NCBI RefSeq assembly: GCF_001570545.1
Contig: NZ_BBXD01000031.1
Coordinates: forward strand, 22,619 to 86,618
Length of the DNA stretch: 64,000 nucleotides
Source of the DNA: Herbidospora mongoliensis
GTDB taxonomy: Bacteria; Actinomycetota; Actinomycetes; Streptosporangiales; Streptosporangiaceae
Reading direction: 5' to 3'
Part shown: positions 43,057 through 51,169 of the stretch, in pieces
How the letters are laid out: each line of letters begins with the position of its first letter
Position numbering within the stretch: position 1 is the first letter of the stretch
Program-made: the position numbers and the translations under genes
Notes under the pieces: model-generated
What the model saw: only the letters and a program-made list of their open reading frames with translations
Databases searched by the model: none
What the model was told of the DNA's origin: nothing

Positions 43057-43845
43057 TTAGGACTCTCTTCTGAGGGCGTGCAGGCGGACCACGGACAGGA
43101 GGACGGCGGCCAGAGCGATCATGACGGCGATCCACAGCCAGGCGGTGGCGGGGCTGTGGGCGGGGCGCAGGACGTCGAGGGTGGCCTCTCCGTACGCCAC
43201 CATGCCGCTGGGGAGCGGATGGAGGAGGCCCCACCTGACGTAGTCGCCGGTCGCGGAGAAGATCGTGTGCGCGAGGGTGGGCATCGTGTTCGGAGGGATG
43301 AGGTTGCCCCAGAACCAGTAGGCGACGAACACCACCCGGAACATGATCGACGGCATGACCAGCGAGCCCGCGAACGCCAGCGCGCCGAGGAACAGCAGGC
43401 CGGGCACGATCATGGCGAGGAACGTCACCACGGCCCAGCCGAGTGCCGCCGGGTCGCCCTCGGTGACCGCCCACAGCACGGCCCGGCCGAAGTAGGCGAT
43501 GGCGAACGGCACGGCGGTGGCCAGGCAGACCCCCGCCCACTTGCCGAGGAGCCGGGCCGTGCCGGAGGTCGGGGTGGCGTCGAGGACGCCGTCCACATGA
43601 AGGAGCCGGTCGCGCCCCGGGCGGTCGGCCAGCATGCAACCGTAGACGACGGGCAGCAGGGTGATCAGGATCATCGCCGCGGTCGTCATGTCCTGCCGGG
43701 CCGTGCCTCCTTCGAGGGGGAGGCCCATGTCCAGTGACCAGAACGGCATCGTGATGAGCAGGAGGGCGAAGACCAGGCCGTACACGATCCACAGCGACGG
43801 GCGGCGGATCTGCATCAGGAACTCGTAGCGCAGCGTGGCGATCAT
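43057..43845 (-). CDS. ABC-2-type permease
   Basis: The 262-residue protein has six membrane helices (for example LWIVYGLVFALLLITMPF, ILITLLPVVYGCML, WAVVTFLAMIVPGLLFLGALAFAG and LWIAVMIALAAVLLSVV). It starts MIATLRYEFLMQIRRPSLW, the usual cytoplasmic helix before the first span. The start is secure: GGAGAACCCGG before ATG 43845, whose ATGA overlaps the upstream stop. It pairs with the adjacent ATPase. Substrate unknown. Confidence 0.9.
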   Translation of the reverse strand: MIATLRYEFLMQIRRPSLWIVYGLVFALLLITMPFWSLDMGLPLEGGTARQDMTTAAMILITLLPVVYGCMLADRPGRDRLLHVDGVLDATPTSGTARLLGKWAGVCLATAVPFAIAYFGRAVLWAVTEGDPAALGWAVVTFLAMIVPGLLFLGALAFAGSLVMPSIMFRVVFVAYWFWGNLIPPNTMPTLAHTIFSATGDYVRWGLLHPLPSGMVAYGEATLDVLRPAHSPATAWLWIAVMIALAAVLLSVVRLHALRRES

Positions 43846-44507
43846 CCGGGTTCTCCTCGCAGGACGCGCTCGGAGTTTCCGAGCAGCAGCCATCCCGTGG
43901 CGACGAGTGGCAGGGCGGTGGCCAGCAGTGCGGCGCGGTTCAGCGGCCAGCCCTCCGCATCGGGCCAGGTCGTGGTGGCGAACAGGCGGAGCGGGCCGGA
44001 GCTGAGCTGCTCGGCCACCCAGACGGCCGCCACGATCGACGTGGCCGGGACCGTCCCGCCCAGCGCCGCGGCGCAGCAGAACCCCAGCGCCGCCAGCCAG
44101 ACCGAGGGCGCCAGCCAGACGAGCTGACCGGCCGGGCCCGAGTAGGCGAAGTCCCACCATCCGCTCAGCATCAGTGCCGACGACACCGTCACCGCCGACA
44201 GCGCGGTCGAGCCGAGCGTGACCGCCAGACGTCGTATCAGCGCCGGGCGGTAGCCGCCGGGAATGGTCAGCCGCAACTCGGCCGTCGCGTCCCGGCCCGG
44301 CAGCGTGGCGGCGGCCACCCCGGCCAGCAGGGGCACGCCGGCTTCCAACGCGCTCAGCAGCAGCCGGCGCGTGTTCCCCTCTGCGGAGCCGAGCGCGCCG
44401 CCGAAGACGGCCAGCAGCAGGATGGCCGAGGCCAGCAGAGGGGGGCCGAGCAGCGCGGGCAGCCCGGCCCGCCGGGCTTCGTATCGCCACAGTTCAATGG
44501 GTTTCAC
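43842..44507 (-). CDS. Membrane protein of the ECF/ABC cassette (permease-like)
   Basis: A 221-residue hydrophobic protein with about six helices, starting MKPIELWRYEARRAGLPALLGPPLLASAILLL, the same layout as ABC-2 permeases. The GTG start at 44507 lies 6 bases downstream of an ECF-type -10 motif, so the mRNA from that promoter would be essentially leaderless. Stop overlaps the permease start (ATGA). Probably a second subunit of the transporter. Confidence 0.82.
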   Translation of the reverse strand: MKPIELWRYEARRAGLPALLGPPLLASAILLLAVFGGALGSAEGNTRRLLLSALEAGVPLLAGVAAATLPGRDATAELRLTIPGGYRPALIRRLAVTLGSTALSAVTVSSALMLSGWWDFAYSGPAGQLVWLAPSVWLAALGFCCAAALGGTVPATSIVAAVWVAEQLSSGPLRLFATTTWPDAEGWPLNRAALLATALPLVATGWLLLGNSERVLRGEPG

Positions 44508-44512
44508 ACCCG

Positions 44513-44545
44513 GTGAGTAGCGCCGCGAGGACTCCCGGGTTCACC
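44513..44545 (-). promoter_or_regulatory. ECF-type promoter 2 (internal, before the permease genes)
   Basis: Minus-strand motif GGTGAACCC, 15-base spacer, GCTACTCAC. It is identical in both boxes and spacing to the motif before the sigma gene at 45775-45807. The -35 box overlaps the stop codon of the upstream membrane-protein gene. The start codon of the next gene lies 6 bases past the -10 box. Confidence 0.75.
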
Positions 44546-45251
44546 TCCGCAGCGGTTCGCGGCGATCTGCCAGCACGAAGGCCACCAGTCCAAGGACGGC
44601 AGCCACGGCGATCGTCCATGGGCCACTGCTCCAGACCGTGCTGTACGTCCCCCGCATCGCCACCCCCGCCGCATCCATGGCCGGGATGCTCCACACCGCC
44701 AGTGCCACCCCGATGGCGCCGTTCGGGTGCCACCACACCGACAGCAGCAGGCTCAGGGCGGCCAGCAGCGCCATCGGCCCCAGCCACGACAGCACCAGCC
44801 CCGCCACGCCACCCGTCGGCACCCCCGCCACGGCGATCAGCCCGGCGGCCAGGGACGCCAGCGCCAGGTCGTAACCGAACACGAGGGTGACCCGCGCCAG
44901 CAGGAGCACCCTGGGCGAGGTCGGCGTGGCGGCCACCACCTCGAACGCCTGGTCGCGTTCGGGGCCGTACAGACCGGCGACGCCCAGCCCGGCCACCAGC
45001 GGCGCACCCAGGGCGGCCGCCGCCATCGAGCCTTTGAGCAGCGAGAACACCGCGCACACCGCCATCACGGCGAAGGACGCGGCCCACACCGCCGGGTGCA
45101 GCAGCCGTGCCTCGGCCATCAGCAGGTTCCAGGCGCGGCGCCAGGCCGGCACGGTGTGCATGCCGGGTGCCGCGAGGTCGCCGCCGAGCGCGGAGGCGGT
45201 CAGCACCGCCGGAATGATCCGCCCGACCGGCGGGGGGTCGACGTCAGCCAT
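44541..45251 (-). CDS. Membrane protein next to the ECF sigma factor (possible regulator or permease)
   Basis: The 236-residue protein has a cytoplasmic N-terminus of about 50 residues and six helices (AVWAASFAVMAVCAVFSLL, LGAPLVAGLGVAGLYG, LALASLAAGLIAVAG, and others), with a YGPERDQAFEVVAATPTSPRVLLLAR loop. Its position directly after the sigma gene, overlapping by 8 bases, is where a membrane anti-sigma factor usually lies, but I see no zinc-finger HxxxCxxC motif. It could be an unusual anti-sigma factor or a third permease-like subunit. Confidence 0.78.
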   Translation of the reverse strand: MADVDPPPVGRIIPAVLTASALGGDLAAPGMHTVPAWRRAWNLLMAEARLLHPAVWAASFAVMAVCAVFSLLKGSMAAAALGAPLVAGLGVAGLYGPERDQAFEVVAATPTSPRVLLLARVTLVFGYDLALASLAAGLIAVAGVPTGGVAGLVLSWLGPMALLAALSLLLSVWWHPNGAIGVALAVWSIPAMDAAGVAMRGTYSTVWSSGPWTIAVAAVLGLVAFVLADRREPLRR

Positions 45252-45768
45252 CGAGGCACTCCCTGAGTTTCGCGCGGGCCAGGTGCAGGCGGCTCTTCAC
45301 CGTGCCGACGGGGATGCCGAGCACCTCGGCGATGTCGTGGTGGGTCAGATCGTGGAGGGAGTGCAGGGCGACCACCTCCCGCTGCGCCAGGGGCAGCCGC
45401 GCCAGCGTGGTCGTCAGCCACTCGCCGCCCACGACCAGTTCCTCCGGGCCCGGCAGTGGATCGGCCCGGTCGGAGGGCTCCGCGGTGTCCGGCGGCGGCT
45501 TCCCCCGGAGCCGGTTGTGCGCCTGGCGCCGCGCGACCCCGAACAGCCACGTGCTCACGCTCGACCGGCCCTGGTAGGTGCCCGCCGACCGCCATACCGC
45601 CAGCAGGGTGTCCTGGAGGATCTCCTCGGCGGTGCCCCGGTCCTGGGCGAGCCCGAACAGGAACGCCAGCAGCGGGCGCCCGTAACGTTCGTAGAGTTCG
45701 GCCAGCGCCCCGGCGTCCCCGTCGGCCACCCTGGCCAGCACCCGCGCATCCGGCTCGGTCCGATTCAT
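45244..45768 (-). CDS. ECF RNA polymerase sigma factor
   Basis: The 174-residue protein has sigma region 2 (about 20-90; LAELYERYGRPLLAFLFGLAQDRGTAEEILQDTLLAVWRSA in pieces) and region 4 (about 115-170; LARLPLAQREVVALHSLHDLTHHDIAEVLGIPVGTVKSRLHLARAKL). It heads a six-gene-size minus-strand cassette of membrane proteins and an ABC transporter. The promoter motif upstream recurs inside the cassette, so the sigma factor most likely drives its own gene and the transporter. Start ATG 45768. Confidence 0.93.
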   Translation of the reverse strand: MNRTEPDARVLARVADGDAGALAELYERYGRPLLAFLFGLAQDRGTAEEILQDTLLAVWRSAGTYQGRSSVSTWLFGVARRQAHNRLRGKPPPDTAEPSDRADPLPGPEELVVGGEWLTTTLARLPLAQREVVALHSLHDLTHHDIAEVLGIPVGTVKSRLHLARAKLRECLDG

Positions 45769-45774
45769 CGGTAC

Positions 45775-45807
45775 GTGAGTAGCACCGCCGCCCCTCCAGG
45801 GTTCACC
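45775..45807 (-). promoter_or_regulatory. ECF-type promoter 1 (before the sigma gene)
   Basis: Minus-strand motif GGTGAACCC, 15-base spacer, GCTACTCAC, 7 bases before the sigma-factor ATG. The twin at 44513-44545 has the same boxes and spacing with an unrelated spacer, which is strong evidence for a shared promoter. Autoregulation and a leaderless transcript are inferred. Confidence 0.78.
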
Positions 45808-45869
45808 TGTTCGGGATAAAAATACGAAGGTACGATGCGGGCGATCTCTTCAGCGGGAGGAATCCTCGC

Positions 45870-47081
45870 ATGGCAGATACGGTCGTCCCCTTCGAGTTAT
45901 TCAGCTCCGACTATTTCCGAGATCCCTATGCGGCCCTCGACTGGCTGCGGGTGAATTCGCCCGTCCACAAATATGTCTTTCCACTCGGAAACGTCCCCAT
46001 GTGGGTCGTGACCAGGTACGACGACGCCGTGACGATTCTCGGCGACACCCGGTTCAGCACGGCCGAATGGCGGGGCAGTGCCGAATTCCAGGCGTCGGGG
46101 CTGTCCATCAGCGCGGGCACCGTCCTGGCGCAGACGATTCCCGGGCTCGACCCGCCACAGCACACGAAAGTGCGCCGTTGCGCCATGAGCGCGTTCACTC
46201 CCCGGAGCGTCGATCGGTGGCGGGAGGATGTCCGGCGCGTCGTCGATCAGACCATTGCCGATTGGGCGCCGGGGCAGGAGCGTGACCTGGTCGCGGAGTT
46301 CGCGGCGCTGGTCCCGTCCGAGGTGATCTCGACGCGGCTCGGGTTCGCGCTGGAGCGGCGCGAGCAGCTCGCGCTGGACATCGACCTGCTCATCTCCACC
46401 GACCCCGCCGACTTCCCGCGGATCCCCGACGCCCGGGAGCGCATCATCGCCTACGGGCGCGAGCTCGTCGCGCTGAAGCGGGCCGAGCCGGGCGACGATC
46501 TGACCTCAGCCTTCATCCGGGCCGCCGACGAGGAGGGCAGGATCACGCAGGACGAGCTCGACGCGCTGGTCATCATCATGATCATCGCGGGGGTCGGGAC
46601 GACCAAGATGTTCATCACCAACGCGATGCTCGCCCTGCTCGACCATCCCGACCAGCTCAAGATGATCGCCGACGACCCGGCGATCCTGGGCGGGACCGGG
46701 ATCGAGGAGCTGCTCCGCTACGAGTCGCCGGTCGCCTCGGTGCCCTGGCGGTTCCCCAGCGAGGACATCCGGGTGGGCGGGCAGGACATCGGGGCCGGGG
46801 AGCCGGTCATGGTCATGGTCGCCTCGGCCAACCGCGACCCCGAGGTCTTCGACGATCCCCATCGGCTCGACCTCAGCCGTAGTGGAGCGCGGCATCTCGG
46901 GCTCGGGCACGGCATCCACAACTGCCTCGGCGCGGCGGCGGCCCGGCTGATCAGCGAGATGGCCCTGGCCACGCTTGTCGAGCGGTTCCCCGGGCTGCGG
47001 CTGGCCATTCCCCGGAACGAGGTGCGGCGGCACGAGATCTGGGCGCTGAACGACTACCGCGCCCTCCCGGTCATCCTCTGA
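45870..47081 (+). CDS. Cytochrome P450
   Basis: The 403-residue bacterial P450 has ExxR (EELLRYES), the PWRF segment (PERF-like) and heme loop LGLGHGIHNCLG, where the usual first Phe is Leu. The I-helix reads IIAGVGTTK: the acid of the normal acid-alcohol pair (AGxET/AGxDT) is Gly, which is rare and can mean substrate-assisted proton delivery or an altered reaction. ATG 45870 follows GGGAGGAATCC. The stop overlaps the ferredoxin start (TGATG), so its electron donor is encoded with it. It may tailor the nearby polyketide; that is inference. Confidence 0.93.
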   Translation: MADTVVPFELFSSDYFRDPYAALDWLRVNSPVHKYVFPLGNVPMWVVTRYDDAVTILGDTRFSTAEWRGSAEFQASGLSISAGTVLAQTIPGLDPPQHTKVRRCAMSAFTPRSVDRWREDVRRVVDQTIADWAPGQERDLVAEFAALVPSEVISTRLGFALERREQLALDIDLLISTDPADFPRIPDARERIIAYGRELVALKRAEPGDDLTSAFIRAADEEGRITQDELDALVIIMIIAGVGTTKMFITNAMLALLDHPDQLKMIADDPAILGGTGIEELLRYESPVASVPWRFPSEDIRVGGQDIGAGEPVMVMVASANRDPEVFDDPHRLDLSRSGARHLGLGHGIHNCLGAAAARLISEMALATLVERFPGLRLAIPRNEVRRHEIWALNDYRALPVIL

Positions 47082-47281
47082 TGGCCGGGCGTCTCGAGGT
47101 GGACCGGGGTCTGTGTTTCGGCACCGGGCTCTGCTCCGCGACCGCACCCGAGCTGTTCACCCTCGGTCCCGACCGGCTCGCCGTCGCGCGCGAGGGGGAG
47201 CTCACCGATCCGGCCGAGGTCGCCCTGGCGCAGGAGGTGGCGGAGTGCTGTCCCCGCGAGGCGATCATTCTTCACGACTGA
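47081..47281 (+). CDS. 3Fe-4S ferredoxin for the P450
   Basis: The 66-residue protein has the single-cluster pattern CFGTGLC near the N-terminus and CCPREAI near the C-terminus. The middle position of CxxXxxC is Thr rather than Cys, so a 3Fe-4S cluster is expected, as in P450-linked ferredoxins of actinomycetes. Overlaps the P450 stop (TGATG). The last 17 bases overlap the 3' end of the convergent flavin hydroxylase gene. Confidence 0.93.
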   Translation: MAGRLEVDRGLCFGTGLCSATAPELFTLGPDRLAVAREGELTDPAEVALAQEVAECCPREAIILHD

Positions 47282-48611
47282 GGGAGCGCAGGTAGTCGGC
47301 GGCCGCTGATGTGTCGTTCACGTCGGCGATCAGGCCGATGTAGCCGTCCGGGCGTACCAGGACCTGGGTGTTCCCCACCTGGTACGCCTGGAAGTGCGTG
47401 CCCCGGGAGAGGCCGGACATGGGTGCCCGGTCGCCCGCTCGGAGTCCGTCGGGGTGGCTCGTGAGGTTGCGGGACAATCGGCTCCAGCGGTAGTCGAGCT
47501 GGAGCTGGGTGAGTTCGGGCGCGGACACGGCGTCCACGCCGCCGCCGGACTCCTTGATCGCGGCCAGGACGGCGTCGAGGCGTTCCGAGGTGATGTCGAG
47601 CACCCGGCTCGCGACCGGCAGGCGCTCCTCGTCGTAGGTGTCGAGCAGCGGCTCGCCGGCTTCGCCCGCCAGGACGTGGCCGATTTTCCAGCCGAGGTTG
47701 TAGGCGTCCTGGACGCCGGTGTTCATGCCCAGGCCGCCCGCGATCGGGTGGACGTGCGCGGCGTCCCCGGCGAGGAAGACCCGGCCCACGCGCAGCCGGT
47801 CGACCATCCTCACGTTGACGCGGTAGGTCGATCGCCAGGTCAGGTCGTGCAGCCGCACCCCGGGGACGCCGGCCACCCGGTCGAAGGTCCGCTGGAAGGT
47901 TTCCAGGCTCGGTTCCAGCGGGGTGCCGTCCGGGGCGAGTTCGTGGGAGGCCTGTACCTGGAAGGCGTCGGTGCCGGGGAGCGGGCAGAGCATGACGGCG
48001 CCACCGTCGGCGAACCACTGGTGCCAGGCGTCGCGGCCGAGCCCGTCGACTTCGACGTCGCCAACCGCCATGAGCTGGATGTCCGGGGTCTCGCCGTGCA
48101 GCCGGAGGCCGAGCGTCCTGCGGACGGTGCTGTGGCCGCCGTCGCAGCCGACCACGTAGCGGGCCCGGATCTCGGTCTCTCCCACGGTCGCGGTCACGCC
48201 GCCGACGTCCTGGGTGAAGGTGCGCAGTTCGGCGCCGCGTTCGACGGTGACGCCGAAGTCGGCGAGCCGCTCGCGCAGGATCTGCTCCACCCGCCACTGC
48301 GGGACCAGCAGGCCGACGGGGTAGGGGACTCCGGGCGTCGCCACCCTGCCCGCCTCCGGGTCAACCTCGGCGACGACCTCCGCGCCCCGGTATTTGCGGT
48401 GGGGCAGGTGGGTGGTCCCGGCGGCCAGCAGCCGGTCGATCACGCCGAGGTCGTCGAACACCTCCAGGCTGCGGGGGCTCAGCCCCTTTCCTCGTGAACC
48501 CCGGGGGAATTCGGGGGCCCGGTCGATGACGCGTACCGTGACGCCCCGACGGGCCAGGTCACAGGCGAGCGTGAGGCCGGTCGGGCCGGCCCCCACCACG
48601 AGAACATCCAT
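47265..48611 (-). CDS. FAD-dependent aromatic hydroxylase (PheA/TfdB-type)
   Basis: The 448-residue group A flavin monooxygenase has VVGAGPTGLTLACDLARRG, VGCDGGHSTVRRTLGL (DG motif) and GDAAHVHPIAGGLGMNTGVQDAYNLGWK. The C-terminal thioredoxin-like domain of phenol hydroxylases is reduced to about 60 residues (LVRPDGYIGLIADV). Relatives hydroxylate aromatic polyketides and rifamycin-like drugs. It is divergent from a TetR gene with a perfect palindrome between them, so it is probably induced by its substrate. It may be a tailoring or antibiotic-inactivating enzyme. Confidence 0.9.
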   Translation of the reverse strand: MDVLVVGAGPTGLTLACDLARRGVTVRVIDRAPEFPRGSRGKGLSPRSLEVFDDLGVIDRLLAAGTTHLPHRKYRGAEVVAEVDPEAGRVATPGVPYPVGLLVPQWRVEQILRERLADFGVTVERGAELRTFTQDVGGVTATVGETEIRARYVVGCDGGHSTVRRTLGLRLHGETPDIQLMAVGDVEVDGLGRDAWHQWFADGGAVMLCPLPGTDAFQVQASHELAPDGTPLEPSLETFQRTFDRVAGVPGVRLHDLTWRSTYRVNVRMVDRLRVGRVFLAGDAAHVHPIAGGLGMNTGVQDAYNLGWKIGHVLAGEAGEPLLDTYDEERLPVASRVLDITSERLDAVLAAIKESGGGVDAVSAPELTQLQLDYRWSRLSRNLTSHPDGLRAGDRAPMSGLSRGTHFQAYQVGNTQVLVRPDGYIGLIADVNDTSAAADYLRSLSREE

Positions 48612-48650
48612 GGCGGGCAGTTAACTGTTACTCGGTTAAAAAAGCAACTC

Positions 48651-48666
48651 GGTAACATATGTTACC
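48651..48666. promoter_or_regulatory. TetR operator palindrome
   Basis: Perfect 16-bp palindrome GGTAACATATGTTACC, 8 bases before the TetR ATG and 40 bases from the hydroxylase start. Related half-sites GTTACTCGGTTAA and GCAACTCGGTAAC precede it, and the gap is AT-rich. It is well placed to repress both divergent genes. Confidence 0.8.
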
Positions 48667-48674
48667 GTGATCAC

Positions 48675-49283
48675 ATGCCGAATGGACTGCGGGACCGTAA
48701 GAAGGCGCGGACCCGCGACGCCATCGCCGAGGCGGCGGTCTCGCTGTTCCTCGCCCGGGGCTTCGACCAGGTCTCGGTCGCCGACATCGCGGCGGCCGCC
48801 GAGGTCTCCAAGCCGACCCTCTTCCGCTATTTCGCCGCGAAAGAGGACCTGCTGCTGCACCAGATCGCCGATCACCAGGGCGAGGCCGCCCGGGTGGTGC
48901 GCGACCGGCCCTCCGACCTCTCGCCGCTGGCCGCGCTGCATCAGCGCTTCCGGGCCGGTCTCGACGGCCGTGACCCGGTCACGGGGCTCAACGACCATCC
49001 GACGGTGCTCGCCTTCCACCGTCTGGTGTTCGACACGCCGAGCTTGGCCGCCAGGGTCACCCGATACATGCTCGACGACGAGGAGGCGCTGGCCGCCGTC
49101 CTCGGCGGTGACATCACGGCGCGGCTCCAGGCGGCGCAGGTGATCGTCGTCCAGCGGGTGCTCTCGCGGGCCAACTGGGAGAAGCTGGTGGCTGGGCGGA
49201 CCGCCGACGACGTCCATCCCGAGGCGGTCGCGGACGCCGGCCGGGCGTTCGCGCTTCTTGAGTCGGGAGTCAGATCGGGCTGA
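48675..49283 (+). CDS. TetR-family transcriptional regulator
   Basis: The 202-residue protein has the TetR DNA-binding domain at 8-58 (RKKARTRDAIAEAAVSLFLARGFDQVSVADIAAAAEVSKPTLFRYFAAKEDLL in pieces) and a variable helical ligand domain. It is divergent from the flavin hydroxylase and overlaps the convergent helicase gene by 14 bases. The short distance from palindrome to ATG and the lack of a ribosome site suggest a leaderless or near-leaderless mRNA. Confidence 0.92.
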   Translation: MPNGLRDRKKARTRDAIAEAAVSLFLARGFDQVSVADIAAAAEVSKPTLFRYFAAKEDLLLHQIADHQGEAARVVRDRPSDLSPLAALHQRFRAGLDGRDPVTGLNDHPTVLAFHRLVFDTPSLAARVTRYMLDDEEALAAVLGGDITARLQAAQVIVVQRVLSRANWEKLVAGRTADDVHPEAVADAGRAFALLESGVRSG

Positions 49284-51084
49284 CGACGAACAGACGTTTC
49301 GTGGCGCGGGTGAGGGCGACGTAGAGATCCCGGGAGCCCGATGCGCGGTAGGCCTCGATGGCGGCGGGGTCGACGACGATCACGGTGTCGAACTCCAGGC
49401 CACGCGCGTCGGGGGCGGGGACGACGAGGGCGCCCTCCAGAAGGCCGGGCGGGGCGATGATGCCGACGAGGCCGTTGCCGGGGTCGAGTGCCAGGTCGCG
49501 GGCGACGGCGGCGAGGTCCGCGGCGGGGACCTCGATGCTGCGCGGGGGTTCGCCGTGGCGGATCGACTGCGACGGCTTCTGGTCGGGGGCGATGCGGGCC
49601 AGCAGCGGGGTGGCGAAGTCCAGGATCTCGGCGGTGGTGCGGTAGTTGACCGTCAGGGTGTGGTGGACGAAGCGGTCGCCGACCGCCTCGGGCCACGAGC
49701 GGATCGTGGTGGCCGAACCCGCCTGGGCGAAGTCGCCGACGACCGTCAGCGAGCGGGCCGGGCAGCGGCGCATCAGCATCCGCCACTCCAGCTCGGTGAG
49801 TTCCTGGGCCTCGTCGACCACGATATGGCCGTACACCTCATCGGGCGGGCCGTCGATCAGCGCCCGCGCCTCGTCGAGCAGGGCCAGGTCGGCGGTTCCT
49901 CCTACGGCGGCCTCCGCGTTCAGGCGGGGCCACACCGTTTCTATCGCGCGGTCGACGGCGGGGTCGTCGAGGAGCTGCTCGCGGACGGCGTCCCAGTCGA
50001 ATTCGGGTTCCGCCGCCGGGGCCGTGTCCAGGCCCAGTGATCGGAGGTCGTCGGCCACCGCCTGGTCGAGGGCGGGATCGTCCATCTCGGTGAGCGTCTC
50101 CAGGGTGCGCTGTTCGAGCAGGTTCACCAGGTCGTCGACCACGTGCTCCTTGAACGCCTCGCGGGCGGGGTTGTGGGCCAGGCCGTTCCGGGTGGCGTGG
50201 CGGCGGGCGGCGTCCACCGCCGTCGTGGGCAGCACGAGGGTGTCGACCTCCAGCGGGACTCCCCGCGGCTGATGGCCACGGACCCATGGCGCGAGGTCGT
50301 CCGCCTGGGCGGCTCCGCCGGTCGGGGCCCTGACCACGAGGTCGGCCAGGGTGGCCAGGCGCACGTCGTTCTCGCCCAGGGACGGCAGCACCTCGGAGAT
50401 GTAGTCGAGGAAGCGGCGGTTGGGGCCGTACACGAGAACCCCGCGTTCGGCGAGGGCGGGGAAGGCGTAGAGCACGTAGGCGGCGCGGTGCAGCGCGACC
50501 AGGGTCTTGCCGGTGCCGGGGCCGCCGTCCACGACGGTGATGCCCCGGTGCGGCGATCGGACGATCGCGTCCTGCTCGGCCTGCAGCGTCGACACCGCCT
50601 CGCGCATGCGGCCGGTTCTGGCCCGCTCGAGCGCGGTGACCAATGGGCCGTCGCCGACCACGTCGCCCGGTAGCAAGGCCGAGCCGTCGAGGATCTCGTC
50701 GCTGACGCCCACCACGCCGCGGCCCTGAAGGCGCAGGTGGCGGCGTCGGCGCAGGCCCATCGGGAAGGCTGGGGTGGCGGCGTAGAAGGGGCGGGCGGCG
50801 TCGGCCCGCCAGTCGACCAGGACCACGTCGCCGTCCGCCGACCGGAGGCCGATGCGGCCGATGTGCAGGGATTCGCCGGCGGCGGTGTCGACGCGGCCGA
50901 AGCAGAGGGAGCGTTCGGCGGCCCGGAGTTCGCCGAGCCTGCGGGTCAGGCGCGACAGTTCGACGTCGCGGGCGTGTGGATCGTCGGACGCGGAGAGCAC
51001 CTGGTCACGGGCGGCCAGTGTGTCGCTGATGGCGGCGTCGAGGCGGTCGTACAGGCCGTCAACGATCTTCTGTTCGTCGTCCAC
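49270..51084 (-). CDS. HelD/HelR-like superfamily 1 helicase
   Basis: The 604-residue protein has an N-terminal arm (about 1-60; KIVDGLYDRLDAAISDTLAARDQ), Walker A GGPGTGKTLVALHRAAYVLY, Walker B as VVDEAQELTELEWRML, GDFAQAG, and the C-terminal YVALTRATKRLFVV motif of UvrD-like proteins. The layout fits actinobacterial HelD/HelR, which removes stalled RNA polymerase and can displace rifamycins. I see no rifamycin-associated element in the promoter gap. It is somewhat short for HelR (about 700). GTG start at 51084. Confidence 0.85.
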   Translation of the reverse strand: MDDEQKIVDGLYDRLDAAISDTLAARDQVLSASDDPHARDVELSRLTRRLGELRAAERSLCFGRVDTAAGESLHIGRIGLRSADGDVVLVDWRADAARPFYAATPAFPMGLRRRRHLRLQGRGVVGVSDEILDGSALLPGDVVGDGPLVTALERARTGRMREAVSTLQAEQDAIVRSPHRGITVVDGGPGTGKTLVALHRAAYVLYAFPALAERGVLVYGPNRRFLDYISEVLPSLGENDVRLATLADLVVRAPTGGAAQADDLAPWVRGHQPRGVPLEVDTLVLPTTAVDAARRHATRNGLAHNPAREAFKEHVVDDLVNLLEQRTLETLTEMDDPALDQAVADDLRSLGLDTAPAAEPEFDWDAVREQLLDDPAVDRAIETVWPRLNAEAAVGGTADLALLDEARALIDGPPDEVYGHIVVDEAQELTELEWRMLMRRCPARSLTVVGDFAQAGSATTIRSWPEAVGDRFVHHTLTVNYRTTAEILDFATPLLARIAPDQKPSQSIRHGEPPRSIEVPAADLAAVARDLALDPGNGLVGIIAPPGLLEGALVVPAPDARGLEFDTVIVVDPAAIEAYRASGSRDLYVALTRATKRLFVVSPI

Positions 51085-51115
51085 CCGCCCAAGTATGGGG
51101 AGGAGGCATACGGAA

Positions 51116-51133
51116 AGTAAGGCTTGACTTACT
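51116..51133. promoter_or_regulatory. Inverted repeat in the helicase / two-component divergent gap
   Basis: AGTAAG-N6-CTTACT lies in the 85-base gap between divergent helicase and histidine-kinase genes. The left half sits 32 bases from the helicase start. A TTGACT box (51125-51130) overlaps the right half, so a protein bound here would affect at least the + strand promoter. Confidence 0.5.
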
Positions 51134-51169
51134 ATCCGGTGTCGATCGGGCGACTTCTAGACTCGGTTC

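Noticed and set aside
44541..45251. Classical zinc-binding anti-sigma factor
   Set aside because: No HxxxCxxC motif was found; only the position suggests anti-sigma function.
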